From assembly GCA_018302505.1 (NCBI GenBank), contig JAGVZL010000017.1:1-34908 (forward strand): a DNA stretch of 34,908 bases, read 5' to 3'. This stretch comes from Candidatus Woesearchaeota archaeon (lineage in GTDB: Archaea; Nanobdellota; Nanobdellia; SCGC-AAA011-G17; ARS1403). Of this stretch, positions 17,189 to 26,697 are shown piece after piece (position 1 is the stretch's first letter; every line of letters begins with the position of its first letter). The notes under the pieces were generated by a model. The model had not been told where the DNA came from. It searched no databases and worked only from the letters and a program-made list of their open reading frames with translations. The position numbers were made by a program, and so were the translations under genes.

Positions 17189-17900
17189 TTTTATTTCTCC
17201 CAAATTTTTTATTAATAGAATTCAATTTTAGAAATTCTTCATCATTATTTTTAATTGCGTCTTCGATTAGGTTATTATAAATCTCATCTGAAACGTCTAT
17301 TTCAATTGTGTTGGTCCATGTTGGTTCGTCTTCTTTAGATACCTTCCATAAACAAAAATCTCCTTTATTCATTTTTTCTTTGTTTTCATCTATTCTTGAG
17401 ACTGCGTCTTCTGCCCCTACTGCCTTTCTTTTTGCTAACTTTCCGTATTCTTTAAATTTAGTTAAATCAAAATACCAACCATCTGAAATCTTGTAAGCAT
17501 ATCCTTTTTGGATCAATCTTTTAATCTGTGATTGTATCTCTTTAATATAATCTGTAGCTCTTGCATATTTGTTTACACTTGTGACATTTAATGATTTCAT
17601 GTCTTCTAAAAAACAAGATTCATATCTTCTTGCTAACTGCTTCCATGAGATATTTTTTTCTTTAGCTCTTTTTATTATTTTATCATCTATATCTGTAATA
17701 TTTTGTAGATAATATACCTTGTATCTTAAGTACCTTAGATATTTAACAATTAAATCGAATTGGACATATGTTTTTGCGTGTCCTATATGAGAATCGTCAT
17801 ACACAGTAGGCCCGCATACAAATAAACTAACTTTATCCCCCTTTAACGGTTTAAATAACTCTTTTTTTCTGGATAAGGTGTTATATACTTTTAATGACAT
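17181..17900 (-). CDS. cysS: cysteinyl-tRNA synthetase, N-terminal half (split gene)
   Basis: LFVCGPTVYDDSHIGHAKTYVQFDLIVKYLRY, NITDIDDKIIKRA; ends with a ~40-aa extension after KEDEPTW. Confidence 0.85.
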   Translation of the reverse strand: MSLKVYNTLSRKKELFKPLKGDKVSLFVCGPTVYDDSHIGHAKTYVQFDLIVKYLRYLRYKVYYLQNITDIDDKIIKRAKEKNISWKQLARRYESCFLEDMKSLNVTSVNKYARATDYIKEIQSQIKRLIQKGYAYKISDGWYFDLTKFKEYGKLAKRKAVGAEDAVSRIDENKEKMNKGDFCLWKVSKEDEPTWTNTIEIDVSDEIYNNLIEDAIKNNDEEFLKLNSINKKFGRNKNA

Positions 17901-17959
17901 AAAGTAAAATAAGAGTAAGAATTATATATTGTTTTCTATTAGTAACTTAAAGAGGTTAT

Positions 17960-19663
17960 ATGATTAACAGTAAAATAGCTGAAATTCTTTATGAAATCGC
18001 CGAGATCTATGAAATTAAAGGGGTTCAATGGAAACCTCAGGCATATAATAAAGCTGCGAGAGCGATTGAAAACTTAAGCGATGATATGAAAGAGATATAT
18101 GAAGAAAAAGGTGTTAAGGGTTTGGATGAAATTCCAGGAGTCGGGAAAGGCATTAGTAAAAAAATTGAGGAGTACATTAAAACCGGCAAGATTAATGAAT
18201 ATAATAAATTAAAAAACAGCATCCCTAGGGGATTATTAAACTTATTAGAAATACAGGGGATAGGTCCTAAGAAAGCTGCTGCTTTGTATAAGAAATTAAA
18301 AATTAAAAATTTAAAAGATTTAGAAAAAGCGGTTAGGGAACATAAGATAAAAGAACTGGAAAAATTTGGAGAGAAATCCGAAGAGGATATTAAAGAAAGT
18401 TTAAAATTTTATAAGAGAAGAGATAAAAAAAGATTTTTATTGGGAGAGATATTACCAATAGCTGAGAATATTGTTTCTGAATTAAAAAAATTAAAAGAAG
18501 TTGACAAAGCCGTTTACTGCGGAAGCTTAAGGAGAATGAATGAGACTATTGGCGACTTAGATATTTTAGCTACCGGAAATAATCCTAAAAAAATAATTGA
18601 TAATTTTGTTAGATTAAAGGAGATAAAAAAAGTTTTGGCTAAAGGAAGCACTAAAAGTATGGTTTTTTTAGATAATAATTTACAAGTTGATATTAGGGTT
18701 GTAAAAGATAATGAGTTAGGAAGTGCTTTGCAGTATTTTACAGGAAATAAAGACCATGGGATAAAATTAAGACAGATTGCTATAAGAAAAGGCTATAAAC
18801 TAAGCGAGTATGGACTTTTTAGAAAAGACAAAAAAATAACCTGCAGTGAAGAAGGGATTTACAATAGATTAGGAATGCAATATATCCCAGCTGAGTTAAG
18901 GGAAAATACAAATGAGATTGAGATTGCCATGAAAAGAAAAATTCCTAAGTTAGTTGGATTGGAGGATATAAAGGGGGATTTACATATGCATACAAAAGCC
19001 AGTGATGGAAATAATTCTATAAAAGAAATGGCTGAAGCTGCTAAAAAATTAAATTATGAATATATTGCAATTACTGACCATAGCAAATCAAGAGGGATAG
19101 CCGGCGGATTAAAAGAAAATGAGTTAATAAAACACATTAATGAAATTAAAAATACTAAAATTAAAGGGTTGAATATATTAGCTGGGAGCGAGGTTGATAT
19201 TATGGCTAATGGTGAACTAGATTATGATAATAAGATATTAAAAAAATTAGATATAGTTGTTGCTTCTATCCATTCAGGTTTTAATCAGAGCGAGGAAAAG
19301 ATAACTTCGAGAATTGTAAATGCTATTGAAAATGAAAATGTGAATATTATCGGACATCCTACTGGGAGACTGATAAATAGAAGAGAAGGATATAAAATAA
19401 ATTTAGATGCGGTTTATAAAGCTGCTAAAAAAAATAATAAATTATTAGAGATAAATTCTCAAAGTGACAGGCTGGATTTAAACTGGGGTAATATTAAAGA
19501 GGCTATAGACAAAGGCGTGAAGTTAGCAATTAATACTGATGCTCATAGTGCGGAAACATTATGGTATATGAAACTAGGTGTTGGACAGGCAAGGAAGGGA
19601 TGGTGCAAAAAATCCGATATTGTTAACACTTTAACCTTTAAAGAACTAAAAAAGATAATATGA
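17960..19663 (+). CDS. polX: DNA polymerase X family with C-terminal PHP domain
   Basis: HhH motifs GLDEIPGVGKGISKKIEEYI and LLEIQGIGPKKA; YCGSLRRMNETIGDLDIL; PHP DLHMHTKASDG, ITDHS, NTDAHS. Confidence 0.93.
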   Translation: MINSKIAEILYEIAEIYEIKGVQWKPQAYNKAARAIENLSDDMKEIYEEKGVKGLDEIPGVGKGISKKIEEYIKTGKINEYNKLKNSIPRGLLNLLEIQGIGPKKAAALYKKLKIKNLKDLEKAVREHKIKELEKFGEKSEEDIKESLKFYKRRDKKRFLLGEILPIAENIVSELKKLKEVDKAVYCGSLRRMNETIGDLDILATGNNPKKIIDNFVRLKEIKKVLAKGSTKSMVFLDNNLQVDIRVVKDNELGSALQYFTGNKDHGIKLRQIAIRKGYKLSEYGLFRKDKKITCSEEGIYNRLGMQYIPAELRENTNEIEIAMKRKIPKLVGLEDIKGDLHMHTKASDGNNSIKEMAEAAKKLNYEYIAITDHSKSRGIAGGLKENELIKHINEIKNTKIKGLNILAGSEVDIMANGELDYDNKILKKLDIVVASIHSGFNQSEEKITSRIVNAIENENVNIIGHPTGRLINRREGYKINLDAVYKAAKKNNKLLEINSQSDRLDLNWGNIKEAIDKGVKLAINTDAHSAETLWYMKLGVGQARKGWCKKSDIVNTLTFKELKKII

Positions 19664-19699
19664 GAAAATTTTAAAAATACTAATGTTTTATGCTTTAAG

Positions 19700-19903
19700 A
19701 TGAGTTTAGAAAAAAAATTAATGGATGAAGAAAATCCAAATCTAAGAGAGTATATTCTTCCAATTATTTTAGTTGGTTCGGTTAGCATTGCCGGTAGCTT
19801 ATGGTTAAGCGAAAATTGGGGTGATATAACTGACAATTTATATAACCTCGGTAGGGATGCTGCTTATTTTTTTATGTCAGACCCTTTTTACCTAACACAT
19901 TAA
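19700..19903 (+). CDS. small TM protein
   Basis: 67 aa, one TM, NWGDITDNLYNLGRD. Confidence 0.45.
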   Translation: MSLEKKLMDEENPNLREYILPIILVGSVSIAGSLWLSENWGDITDNLYNLGRDAAYFFMSDPFYLTH

Positions 19904-19904
19904 A

Positions 19905-20102
19905 ATGAATAATAAACTTATCAAGATGGTTGAGAGAAGTTCTTTCAATTGGGGAGATATTGCAGATGTTATAACTATCGGTGCTGTGACTTATATTGGA
20001 TTAAGGGTGTTTACTGGGGATGAGGTTGCACAATATTTTTTAGAGAGAGGGAAAGATATCTCTGATTATGTTACTTCTGCTTATAGTTCTTTAAGAGATT
20101 AA
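19905..20102 (+). CDS. small TM protein
   Basis: 65 aa, NWGDIADVITIGAVTYIGL. Confidence 0.45.
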   Translation: MNNKLIKMVERSSFNWGDIADVITIGAVTYIGLRVFTGDEVAQYFLERGKDISDYVTSAYSSLRD

Positions 20103-20132
20103 GTTTTTATATTTCTAATCTTAGATTATTTT

Positions 20133-20567
20133 GTGATATTCGCACACTTATTAATAGGAATTATTTTAGGAAAAATATTTGGCAATCCTTTCTTCTTTAT
20201 TTTAGGTTCAATCTTGCCTGATATTGATCATTTATATGTTATTTTTAAAAATAAATTCTTTAATTTTAGAAAAATAATAGATTCTATGAAGACTGAAAGA
20301 AAATTTAAAATTAGATATAAAACCAAGTTTGTTCATTCTTTATTGGGTTTAATTATATTTTCGATGATTGTATATTTTTTAGATAGTAAAGCTGTCATAT
20401 CTTTTTTTATTGGCTATCTACTGCATCTATTAATCGATTGGGGGGATATAGATGAAAAATATTATTTATATCCATTTAACATAAAATTTAAAGGATTCTT
20501 GCCTATATGGTCTAAGTTTGAGAAAATTTTTACTTTGATACTTCTTTTAATAGCGATAATTTTATAA
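20133..20567 (+). CDS. YdjM/DUF457-like membrane-bound metal-dependent hydrolase
   Basis: FAHLLIGIILG..FFILGSILPDIDHLYV, HSLLG, GYLLHLLIDWGD; GTG start. Confidence 0.7.
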   Translation: MIFAHLLIGIILGKIFGNPFFFILGSILPDIDHLYVIFKNKFFNFRKIIDSMKTERKFKIRYKTKFVHSLLGLIIFSMIVYFLDSKAVISFFIGYLLHLLIDWGDIDEKYYLYPFNIKFKGFLPIWSKFEKIFTLILLLIAIIL

Positions 20568-20592
20568 ATTATATGATATTATATATATTACA

Positions 20593-21057
20593 ATGTTAGA
20601 CCCTGTTGATGAAATCAGAAAATTTCACAAAGAAATGAATAAGTTATTTGATGGATTTTTTTCAAGACCTAGTGTCAGACTATTAAAGGAAGACGGCAAA
20701 AACCTAATAAGGAAGCCATTAAGCAAACTAATGCAACCAATTACTGATGTTTCTATGAAGGGAAATATAATAATTGCTAAATTCCATATGCCAGGAATTG
20801 ACAAGAAAGACATTAATATTAAAGTTACTGAGGACTATGTTGAGATAAAAGCCCAGAGAAGGGAAAGCAGTAAAGTTAAAAATAAAAATGTCTACAGCGA
20901 ATCAAGCTTGTTTAAAAGCTATTACAGGATAATTCCATTCCCGACAAGAGTAGATGCTAATAGTGTAAAAGCAGAATATAAGAATGGGGTTTTAGAGATT
21001 AAAGTTAATAGAAGCAAAAATAAAAAAGAAAAAGCTAAAGTTGTTAAAATCAGATAA
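20593..21057 (+). CDS. Hsp20/alpha-crystallin family small heat shock protein
   Basis: IIAKFHMPGIDKKDINIKVTEDYVEIKAQR...YYRIIPFPTRVDANSVKAEYKNGVLEIKV. Confidence 0.9.
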   Translation: MLDPVDEIRKFHKEMNKLFDGFFSRPSVRLLKEDGKNLIRKPLSKLMQPITDVSMKGNIIIAKFHMPGIDKKDINIKVTEDYVEIKAQRRESSKVKNKNVYSESSLFKSYYRIIPFPTRVDANSVKAEYKNGVLEIKVNRSKNKKEKAKVVKIR

Positions 21058-22437
21058 CTAAGGGAAATTTCTTTTTTTGAATTTTGAAACATTTTTTCTG
21101 CCAAATACGGCAACGTCATAAACTAAACCGCGTGTTGTTATACCTGTAACTAAATTCAATAATAATCTTGGATAAGTAACACTTGTCACTTCCCTTCCTT
21201 CTCTTAATTTTGGTATGAAAATAAATGACACTAAATACCTTAAGAAGGCGCTTATTAAAAATACTGCATGATACTTTGACCAGAAGAAAGAGTTATATTT
21301 AACTATTAACCCGCCTAAAAATGCCCCTATAAGCAAAGCAATACCATTTAAAACATTTGAATAGGAAACATATTTTGGGATTTTATTCGGCATTAGCTTA
21401 TCGAAAAATGAGCTGAATGTTGAGAGTTCAAATCCTGCCCATATGAAACCGCTGAATATCTGGATGAATACCAAATAAATGACGTGCTCGGAGAACAACC
21501 ATAATAAAGATACTAAAGGCATTAAAAAGCCAGCTAATGTTAGGATTTTTCTATTTCCATATTTATCTATTGCTCTTCCCCACACAGGCATTGAAATATT
21601 TTTTGAGATAACTGCTCCTGCTAAGACAATTGTATATTCTATATAGGTTAATTTAAGATCATATAACATATAGGCTGCAAAGAACGGAGCTGCGATGAAA
21701 ACAGAAAAATTCATGAAGCATAAGAATAGTATTAATATTCCATAATCCCTTTCTTTTGCTTTATATAAAAAATTAATAAACCCATTATCATCATCCTTGG
21801 TTTTCCTATAAACCGGCTCATATTTTCTTAATAGATAAACCAATGACATAAGCCTAAATAACAAAGCTAAGGTGAAAATGATAACAAAGCCTTTAAACTG
21901 TGTTTCAGGATTGCCAATAAACCTCTGCAGGATGTAACCTGCGATTAATAACGAGAAAAATGAAATAAACCCCGCTATAGAGTTTCTCTTGCTGAAGTAA
22001 TAACCACGTTCATCTTGAGAAACTAACTCGCCCATCCAGCTGCTCCAGGCAGTGCTTGATATCATCCCAAAAATAAAGTATAAGGAGACGAAAAATATGA
22101 TATGGTAAACATTTAAAGTGCTGAATAAGAATACTAACATTATTGGAATATAAGTTAAAGCCTGAAGTAAGACGCTGACGGCTACAAATTTTTTTCTTGA
22201 GCCGAAAAAATTTAGAAGTTTTTCAGAAGATAATTGGAGGATAGAACCTATTGACAATGGCAAAGATCCTAATAAAGCTAATTGAAGATTTGTGGCCTTT
22301 AAGAAAACAGCGAATGCTGAGAAGAAAGATTCACCAAAACCAACCATTGCAGCGTGGAAACTTGCATCCTTAACAGAATAATCCAAGCTTTTCTTCCTTT
22401 TCTCTTCGATACTATTACCTCTTTTTCTAAAAAACAA
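21058..22437 (-). CDS. MFS transporter
   Basis: 459 aa, ~12 hydrophobic segments, SMPVWGRAIDKYGNRKIL. Confidence 0.8.
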   Translation of the reverse strand: MFFRKRGNSIEEKRKKSLDYSVKDASFHAAMVGFGESFFSAFAVFLKATNLQLALLGSLPLSIGSILQLSSEKLLNFFGSRKKFVAVSVLLQALTYIPIMLVFLFSTLNVYHIIFFVSLYFIFGMISSTAWSSWMGELVSQDERGYYFSKRNSIAGFISFFSLLIAGYILQRFIGNPETQFKGFVIIFTLALLFRLMSLVYLLRKYEPVYRKTKDDDNGFINFLYKAKERDYGILILFLCFMNFSVFIAAPFFAAYMLYDLKLTYIEYTIVLAGAVISKNISMPVWGRAIDKYGNRKILTLAGFLMPLVSLLWLFSEHVIYLVFIQIFSGFIWAGFELSTFSSFFDKLMPNKIPKYVSYSNVLNGIALLIGAFLGGLIVKYNSFFWSKYHAVFLISAFLRYLVSFIFIPKLREGREVTSVTYPRLLLNLVTGITTRGLVYDVAVFGRKNVSKFKKRNFP

Positions 22438-22548
22438 CTTATTTCATCTCCACTTCAAAGGGGGGAGAATCTGCATATGTATTATAAAAACTTTTCAGTG
22501 CTACTATCTGTGAGTAAATTTAAATAGTCAAAATATCTCATTTTTTAT

Positions 22549-23262
22549 ATGGATACAATTTATGGAAAAAACGCGGTTTTTGAGGCTTTAAAGTCCAAAA
22601 GGAAGGTTTATGAGATGATTATACAAGACGGCTTTAGAGATGAAAATTTTATTCAATTGGCTAGGAAAAATAATGCTAAAATTACTACTAAAACCAGAAA
22701 AGAGATGGATAAAATAGCTGATAAGCACCAAGGTGTTATTTTAATAGTTGAAGGGTACTCTTATAAAAATCTTGATTATATCCTGTCAAATATTAAAAAT
22801 AAATATCCTTTTATTATATTATTAGAAGGCATTGAAGATCCGCATAATTTAGGAGCTGTATTGAGAAGCTGTGATGCTGCGGGTGTTGATGGAATTGTAA
22901 TTACTAAACATAATTCTGTTAAGATAAATTCTACTGTTGCCAAAGTTTCTACAGGGGCTATTGAGCATGTAAATGTTGTTCAGGCTGTTAATTTGAGAAA
23001 TGTAATCGATAAATTGAAAAAAGAAGGATTTTTAATTGTAGGCAGTGATTCTGAAGGAAGTAAAAAATATAATGAAATTAATTACAAATGCCCTTTAGCT
23101 TTAATAATTGGAAGCGAAGGTAATGGATTAAGGCAATTAACTAAAAAATTATGCGATGAGCTAGTAAATATTCCTATGAAAGGAAAAGTAAATAGTCTAA
23201 ATGCGAGCGTTGCTGCCGGAATTTTAATGTTTGAGGTTAACAGGCGGAATTTTAATGTTTGA
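22549..23262 (+). CDS. rlmB: RlmB/TrmH-family (SPOUT) rRNA 2'-O-methyltransferase
   Basis: IYGKNAVFEALKSKRKVYEMI, ILLEGIEDPHNLGAVLRSCDAAGVDGIVI, LIIGSEGNGLRQLTKKLCDELVNIPMKGKVNSLNASVAAGILMFE. Confidence 0.9.
   Translation: MDTIYGKNAVFEALKSKRKVYEMIIQDGFRDENFIQLARKNNAKITTKTRKEMDKIADKHQGVILIVEGYSYKNLDYILSNIKNKYPFIILLEGIEDPHNLGAVLRSCDAAGVDGIVITKHNSVKINSTVAKVSTGAIEHVNVVQAVNLRNVIDKLKKEGFLIVGSDSEGSKKYNEINYKCPLALIIGSEGNGLRQLTKKLCDELVNIPMKGKVNSLNASVAAGILMFEVNRRNFNV
23122..23244 (+). repeat. 123-bp direct repeat, copy 1 (3' end of rlmB)
   Basis: 119/123 positions match 23988-24110; the only differences found are ctaaaaaatt vs ccgggaaatt. Confidence 0.9.
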
Positions 23263-23273
23263 GGTTAACAGGC
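23218..23273. repeat. 28-bp tandem duplication at the rlmB stop region
   Basis: GGAATTTTAATGTTTGAGGTTAACAGGC at 23218-23245 and 23246-23273. Confidence 0.9.
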
Positions 23274-23294
23274 AGAGAGATTAATTTTCATAAC

Positions 23295-23927
23295 TTAAGC
23301 TAGTCTTCTAATTTTTCTTTTGTGTTTATAATATTCCAGCATCGCAGGGATAAATGAAGTAATTATTATAATGAGGATGATAATGGTTAAATTATTTTTA
23401 ACAAATAGGATATTCCCAAAATAAAAGCCTGAAAAAACAAATATTGCAACCCACGCTATCCCGCCGAGCACATTATAACTTAAAAAAGTAAGATAACTCA
23501 TTTTCCCAATCCCGGCTACAAAAGGAGCAAATGTCCTAATGATTGGGATAAATCGTGCAAGCACTATAGTTTTCTTGCCATGATGATGGAAAAATAATTT
23601 TGTTTTTTCCAGATGCTCCTGCTTGACAAATCTTATGAATACTTTTTCTCCAAAATAAGACCCTATCCAATAGTTGACAGTATCCCCTAAAATAGCGGCC
23701 GCTGAAAGAAGCAAAAATAAGATATATACATTTAAGGCACCAGTTGATGCGAAAGTGCCTGAAATAAACAACAATGAATCTCCCGGAAGAAATGGGGTCA
23801 AAACAAAACCGGTTTCTATAAAAATAATAAAGAAAAGTAGAACATAAACAAAATTTCCATAGCTCTGAATAATCGTAGCAAGATAAACATCCAGATGCAG
23901 AATAAATTCCATTACTGCCTTGAGCAT
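23295..23927 (-). CDS. DedA family membrane protein
   Basis: FFIIFIETGFVLTPFLPGDSLLFISGTFA, ILGDTVNYWIGSYFG, IVLARFIPIIRTFAPFVAGIGKMSY. Confidence 0.92.
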   Translation of the reverse strand: MLKAVMEFILHLDVYLATIIQSYGNFVYVLLFFIIFIETGFVLTPFLPGDSLLFISGTFASTGALNVYILFLLLSAAAILGDTVNYWIGSYFGEKVFIRFVKQEHLEKTKLFFHHHGKKTIVLARFIPIIRTFAPFVAGIGKMSYLTFLSYNVLGGIAWVAIFVFSGFYFGNILFVKNNLTIIILIIIITSFIPAMLEYYKHKRKIRRLA

Positions 23928-23987
23928 GCTAGGGGATTGTAAGTTAAGCTTAATAAAGTTAATGTGGGTGCTCTAAATAAAGGCACG

Positions 23988-24110
23988 AATGGATTAAGGC
24001 AATTAACCGGGAAATTATGCGATGAGCTAGTAAATATTCCTATGAAAGGAAAAGTAAATAGTCTAAATGCGAGCGTTGCTGCCGGAATTTTAATGTTTGA
24101 GGTTAACAGG
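23988..24110 (+). pseudogene. detached copy of the rlmB 3' end
   Basis: Encodes NGLRQLTGKLCDELVNIPMKGKVNSLNASVAAGILMFEVNR; no N-terminal part. Confidence 0.85.
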
Positions 24111-24124
24111 TACCGAAAAGTATT

Positions 24125-24160
24125 AATAAGTCCTAACTAATAAATAAGTCCTAACTAATA
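24125..24160. repeat. 18-bp tandem direct repeat upstream of a lipoprotein gene
   Basis: aataagtcctaactaata x2 without spacer. Confidence 0.85.
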
Positions 24161-24168
24161 TATAGGTA

Positions 24169-25137
24169 ATGAAAACAAGAGATTATTTTTTTCTCACATT
24201 TTTACTTATTGTTATGACTTTTGCAATTGGCTGCACTACTCAACAACAAGAACCAGAAATTTCAAACATAGAAACGATTCCTTCTGAAATTGAGAATATA
24301 AAAGCTGAATCTGTTGAGGGAATATTATCTTTTTCTTGGAAGAAAGACAATAGTTTAAGAATTGAAGACGGGTCTGTTCCTTTTGTACATGGTTTGAAGG
24401 ATGGAAAAACTCGTTTGTACTATTGCAACAGCAAGGGGATATTATCTGCGATTTCAAATGATGGCTTGAGTTTTGTAAAAGAATCGGGAGTTAGAATATC
24501 TCCGGGAACTGGATTTGAATTTCAAGTCTGTGATCCCACTATTGTGAATCTTCCTGATGGAAAAATAAGAATGTATTACAAAGGTGCTAACAGCCTGAAT
24601 CCTGGGCCAGGACAATCTATCCATAAAATTTATTCTGCAATTTCTTCAGATGGATTAAATTTCCAAAAAGAGGGGCTTAGGATTGATTCAGAGACTAATG
24701 GAGATAATGGCTGGGCTTCTGTACCTGATGCAATAATTCTTCCTGATGGCAGAGTAAGGATATACTATGTAACCGCAGCAGGGATGGAGCATGGAATCGG
24801 TTCAGCTATATCCTCTGATGGTCTTAACTTTGTAAAAGAAGCGGGATTAAGAGTTCCAAATCTTGTTGATCCGGCTTTAGTAAAGATTAATGATAAATAT
24901 GTTCTTTTTGCAGCATCAATAGATGAAAGATTTGCCGCACTTCCAAAAGGAATTTATTATTTAGAATCATCTGATGGGCTTGATTTCAGCAAACCTATAG
25001 CTGTTTTCCAAGAAGATAATATATATGATCCTTCTGTCCTGAAAATTGATGAAAATACAATTCGTGTATTCTACGGGAAAGTTGAACCCCCGCGATTACC
25101 TGCAGTTGAGAGCCATACTGGAGTTATTGTGGAATAA
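24169..25137 (+). CDS. lipoprotein with five-bladed-propeller-like (glycosidase-type) repeats
   Basis: Lipobox AIGCTT; repeated ...LPDGK[IV]RMYY...AISSDGLNFQKE... units. Confidence 0.7.
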   Translation: MKTRDYFFLTFLLIVMTFAIGCTTQQQEPEISNIETIPSEIENIKAESVEGILSFSWKKDNSLRIEDGSVPFVHGLKDGKTRLYYCNSKGILSAISNDGLSFVKESGVRISPGTGFEFQVCDPTIVNLPDGKIRMYYKGANSLNPGPGQSIHKIYSAISSDGLNFQKEGLRIDSETNGDNGWASVPDAIILPDGRVRIYYVTAAGMEHGIGSAISSDGLNFVKEAGLRVPNLVDPALVKINDKYVLFAASIDERFAALPKGIYYLESSDGLDFSKPIAVFQEDNIYDPSVLKIDENTIRVFYGKVEPPRLPAVESHTGVIVE

Positions 25138-25161
25138 TCCTTATTAATTTCTTTTCTTAAA

Positions 25162-25407
25162 TTATACCTTTCCTAGAATCAAATGAAAATATAAAATAAA
25201 AAAACCAATAGCTAAAAATAATAAACTTAGAAGCAGAGTTATTAGTTTAATTCTTTTTTCTGTTTCTTTAGTTGTAACTAATTTTGCTTTTAATATTCTT
25301 TCTATCTGCCACTTTACTAATTTTAAATACCAATTTGGTTTTAATAAGAAAAGTAATCCTAAGATTAAGAAAAATATTGCCTCTATTACCAATCCGACCA
25401 AAACCAT
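25162..25407 (-). CDS. small two-TM membrane protein
   Basis: 81 aa hydrophobic ORF. Confidence 0.5.
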   Translation of the reverse strand: MVLVGLVIEAIFFLILGLLFLLKPNWYLKLVKWQIERILKAKLVTTKETEKRIKLITLLLSLLFLAIGFFILYFHLILGKV

Positions 25408-25480
25408 ATACTTTATTTATATTAATAAGGATAAATATTTATTGGTTAGTTTTAAATATCCATTTTTTAGATAAGATATC

Positions 25481-26065
25481 ATGAAATTAGGAGTTTTATT
25501 TTCAGGCGGAAAAGATAGCAGCTATGCTTTATACAAAGCTAGAAATGAAGTTAAAGTTTTAATTACTTTAGATTCTAAGAATAAAGATTCTTTTATGTTT
25601 CATACACCTATAGATAAAGTGCAAGAACTATCTAAAAAAATAAATTTGCCTTTAATTAAAGTTAAAACTGAAGGCAGAAAAGAAGAAGAATTAGAGGATT
25701 TAAAAAAAGCTATTAAGAAAGCTATTAATGAATATCAGATAGAAGGTGTTGTTACTGGAGCTGTTGCTTCTACATATCAAGCTTCAAGGATTCAAAAAAT
25801 ATGCGATGAACTTGAAATATATTGTTTTAATCCATTATGGTTAAAGAATCAGGAAGAATTGCTAAGGGAAATAGTTGAATTAAAATTTAAGATAAAAATA
25901 GTAAAAGTCGCTGCAGATGGGTTAGATGAAAGCTGGATTGGGAAAGTAATAGATAAAAAAAATTTAGAGAAATTAATTGTGTTGAGCAAGAAGTATAGGT
26001 TTTCTATCAGCGGGGAAGGTGGGGAGATAGAAACTGAAATTTTAGATGGTCCAATTTTTAGATAA
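25481..26065 (+). CDS. dph6: diphthine--ammonia ligase (Dph6-like PP-loop ATPase)
   Basis: MKLGVLFSGGKDSSYALYKA, EGVVTGAVASTYQASRIQKICDEL, NPLW, FSISGEGGEIETEILDGP. Confidence 0.9.
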   Translation: MKLGVLFSGGKDSSYALYKARNEVKVLITLDSKNKDSFMFHTPIDKVQELSKKINLPLIKVKTEGRKEEELEDLKKAIKKAINEYQIEGVVTGAVASTYQASRIQKICDELEIYCFNPLWLKNQEELLREIVELKFKIKIVKVAADGLDESWIGKVIDKKNLEKLIVLSKKYRFSISGEGGEIETEILDGPIFR

Positions 26066-26066
26066 A

Positions 26067-26109
26067 ATACCCCTACATTTATAAATATTTTAAATTTTTG
26101 TAGGGGTAT
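26067..26109. promoter_or_regulatory. 11-bp inverted repeat flanking a TATA-like sequence
   Basis: ATACCCCTACA (26067-26077) ... TGTAGGGGTAT (26099-26109), with tttataaatatttt between. Confidence 0.6.
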
Positions 26110-26152
26110 AATATTAATAATATTTTTAAAGAGTATTTTTGTTTTTATTAGT

Positions 26153-26596
26153 ATGATTTTAGTTGTTAAAGTAAATGAGTTTGAACTGCATGATGATGAA
26201 TTTGTCAAGCCTGTAACTGATTTATTGGAAAATTTTAAAGTTGTTGATTATAGAGAAATAAGTAAAAAAGATTTAGATGAAGCTGAGAAAATAATAATAT
26301 GCGGCACTGCTTTGAAAGACAATAAATATTTTGAAAATTTAGATAAGTTTTCCTGGTTGAAAAATTTTAAGAAACCGGTTTTAGGAATTTGTGCTGGCAT
26401 GCAGATTATTGCGGAGGTTTTGGGTTATAAAATAATTAAAAACAAGAAGATAGGTGTTTTTGAAAACAGATATCATTTGCATAGTTTTTCTGTTGAAGGA
26501 TTTGATGATAAATTAGAGATTATGAATTTTAAAGGATATTTATTCCATCCTGAAGTTTTGAATAAAGAATTGATTAGAGAATTTGCGTTGGGATAA
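26153..26596 (+). CDS. class I glutamine amidotransferase-like protein (GuaA glutaminase-like)
   Basis: PVLGICAGMQIIAEVLGYKI (catalytic Cys) and KGYLFHPEV. Confidence 0.75.
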   Translation: MILVVKVNEFELHDDEFVKPVTDLLENFKVVDYREISKKDLDEAEKIIICGTALKDNKYFENLDKFSWLKNFKKPVLGICAGMQIIAEVLGYKIIKNKKIGVFENRYHLHSFSVEGFDDKLEIMNFKGYLFHPEVLNKELIREFALG

Positions 26597-26697
26597 GTTG
26601 AGTAATAATTACATTTAATTAGTGTTAAGTGACCTGGCTATTGAAATGGACAGATACCGATGACACAAATTTTAAAATGAGGAGAAGACAAAAATTT

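Noticed and set aside
17181-17203. Programmed -1 frameshift joining the two cysS ORFs
   Set aside because: The second ORF is in the +1 (equivalent to -2) frame relative to the first, and an ATGCCTAA overlap gives a simpler separate initiation.
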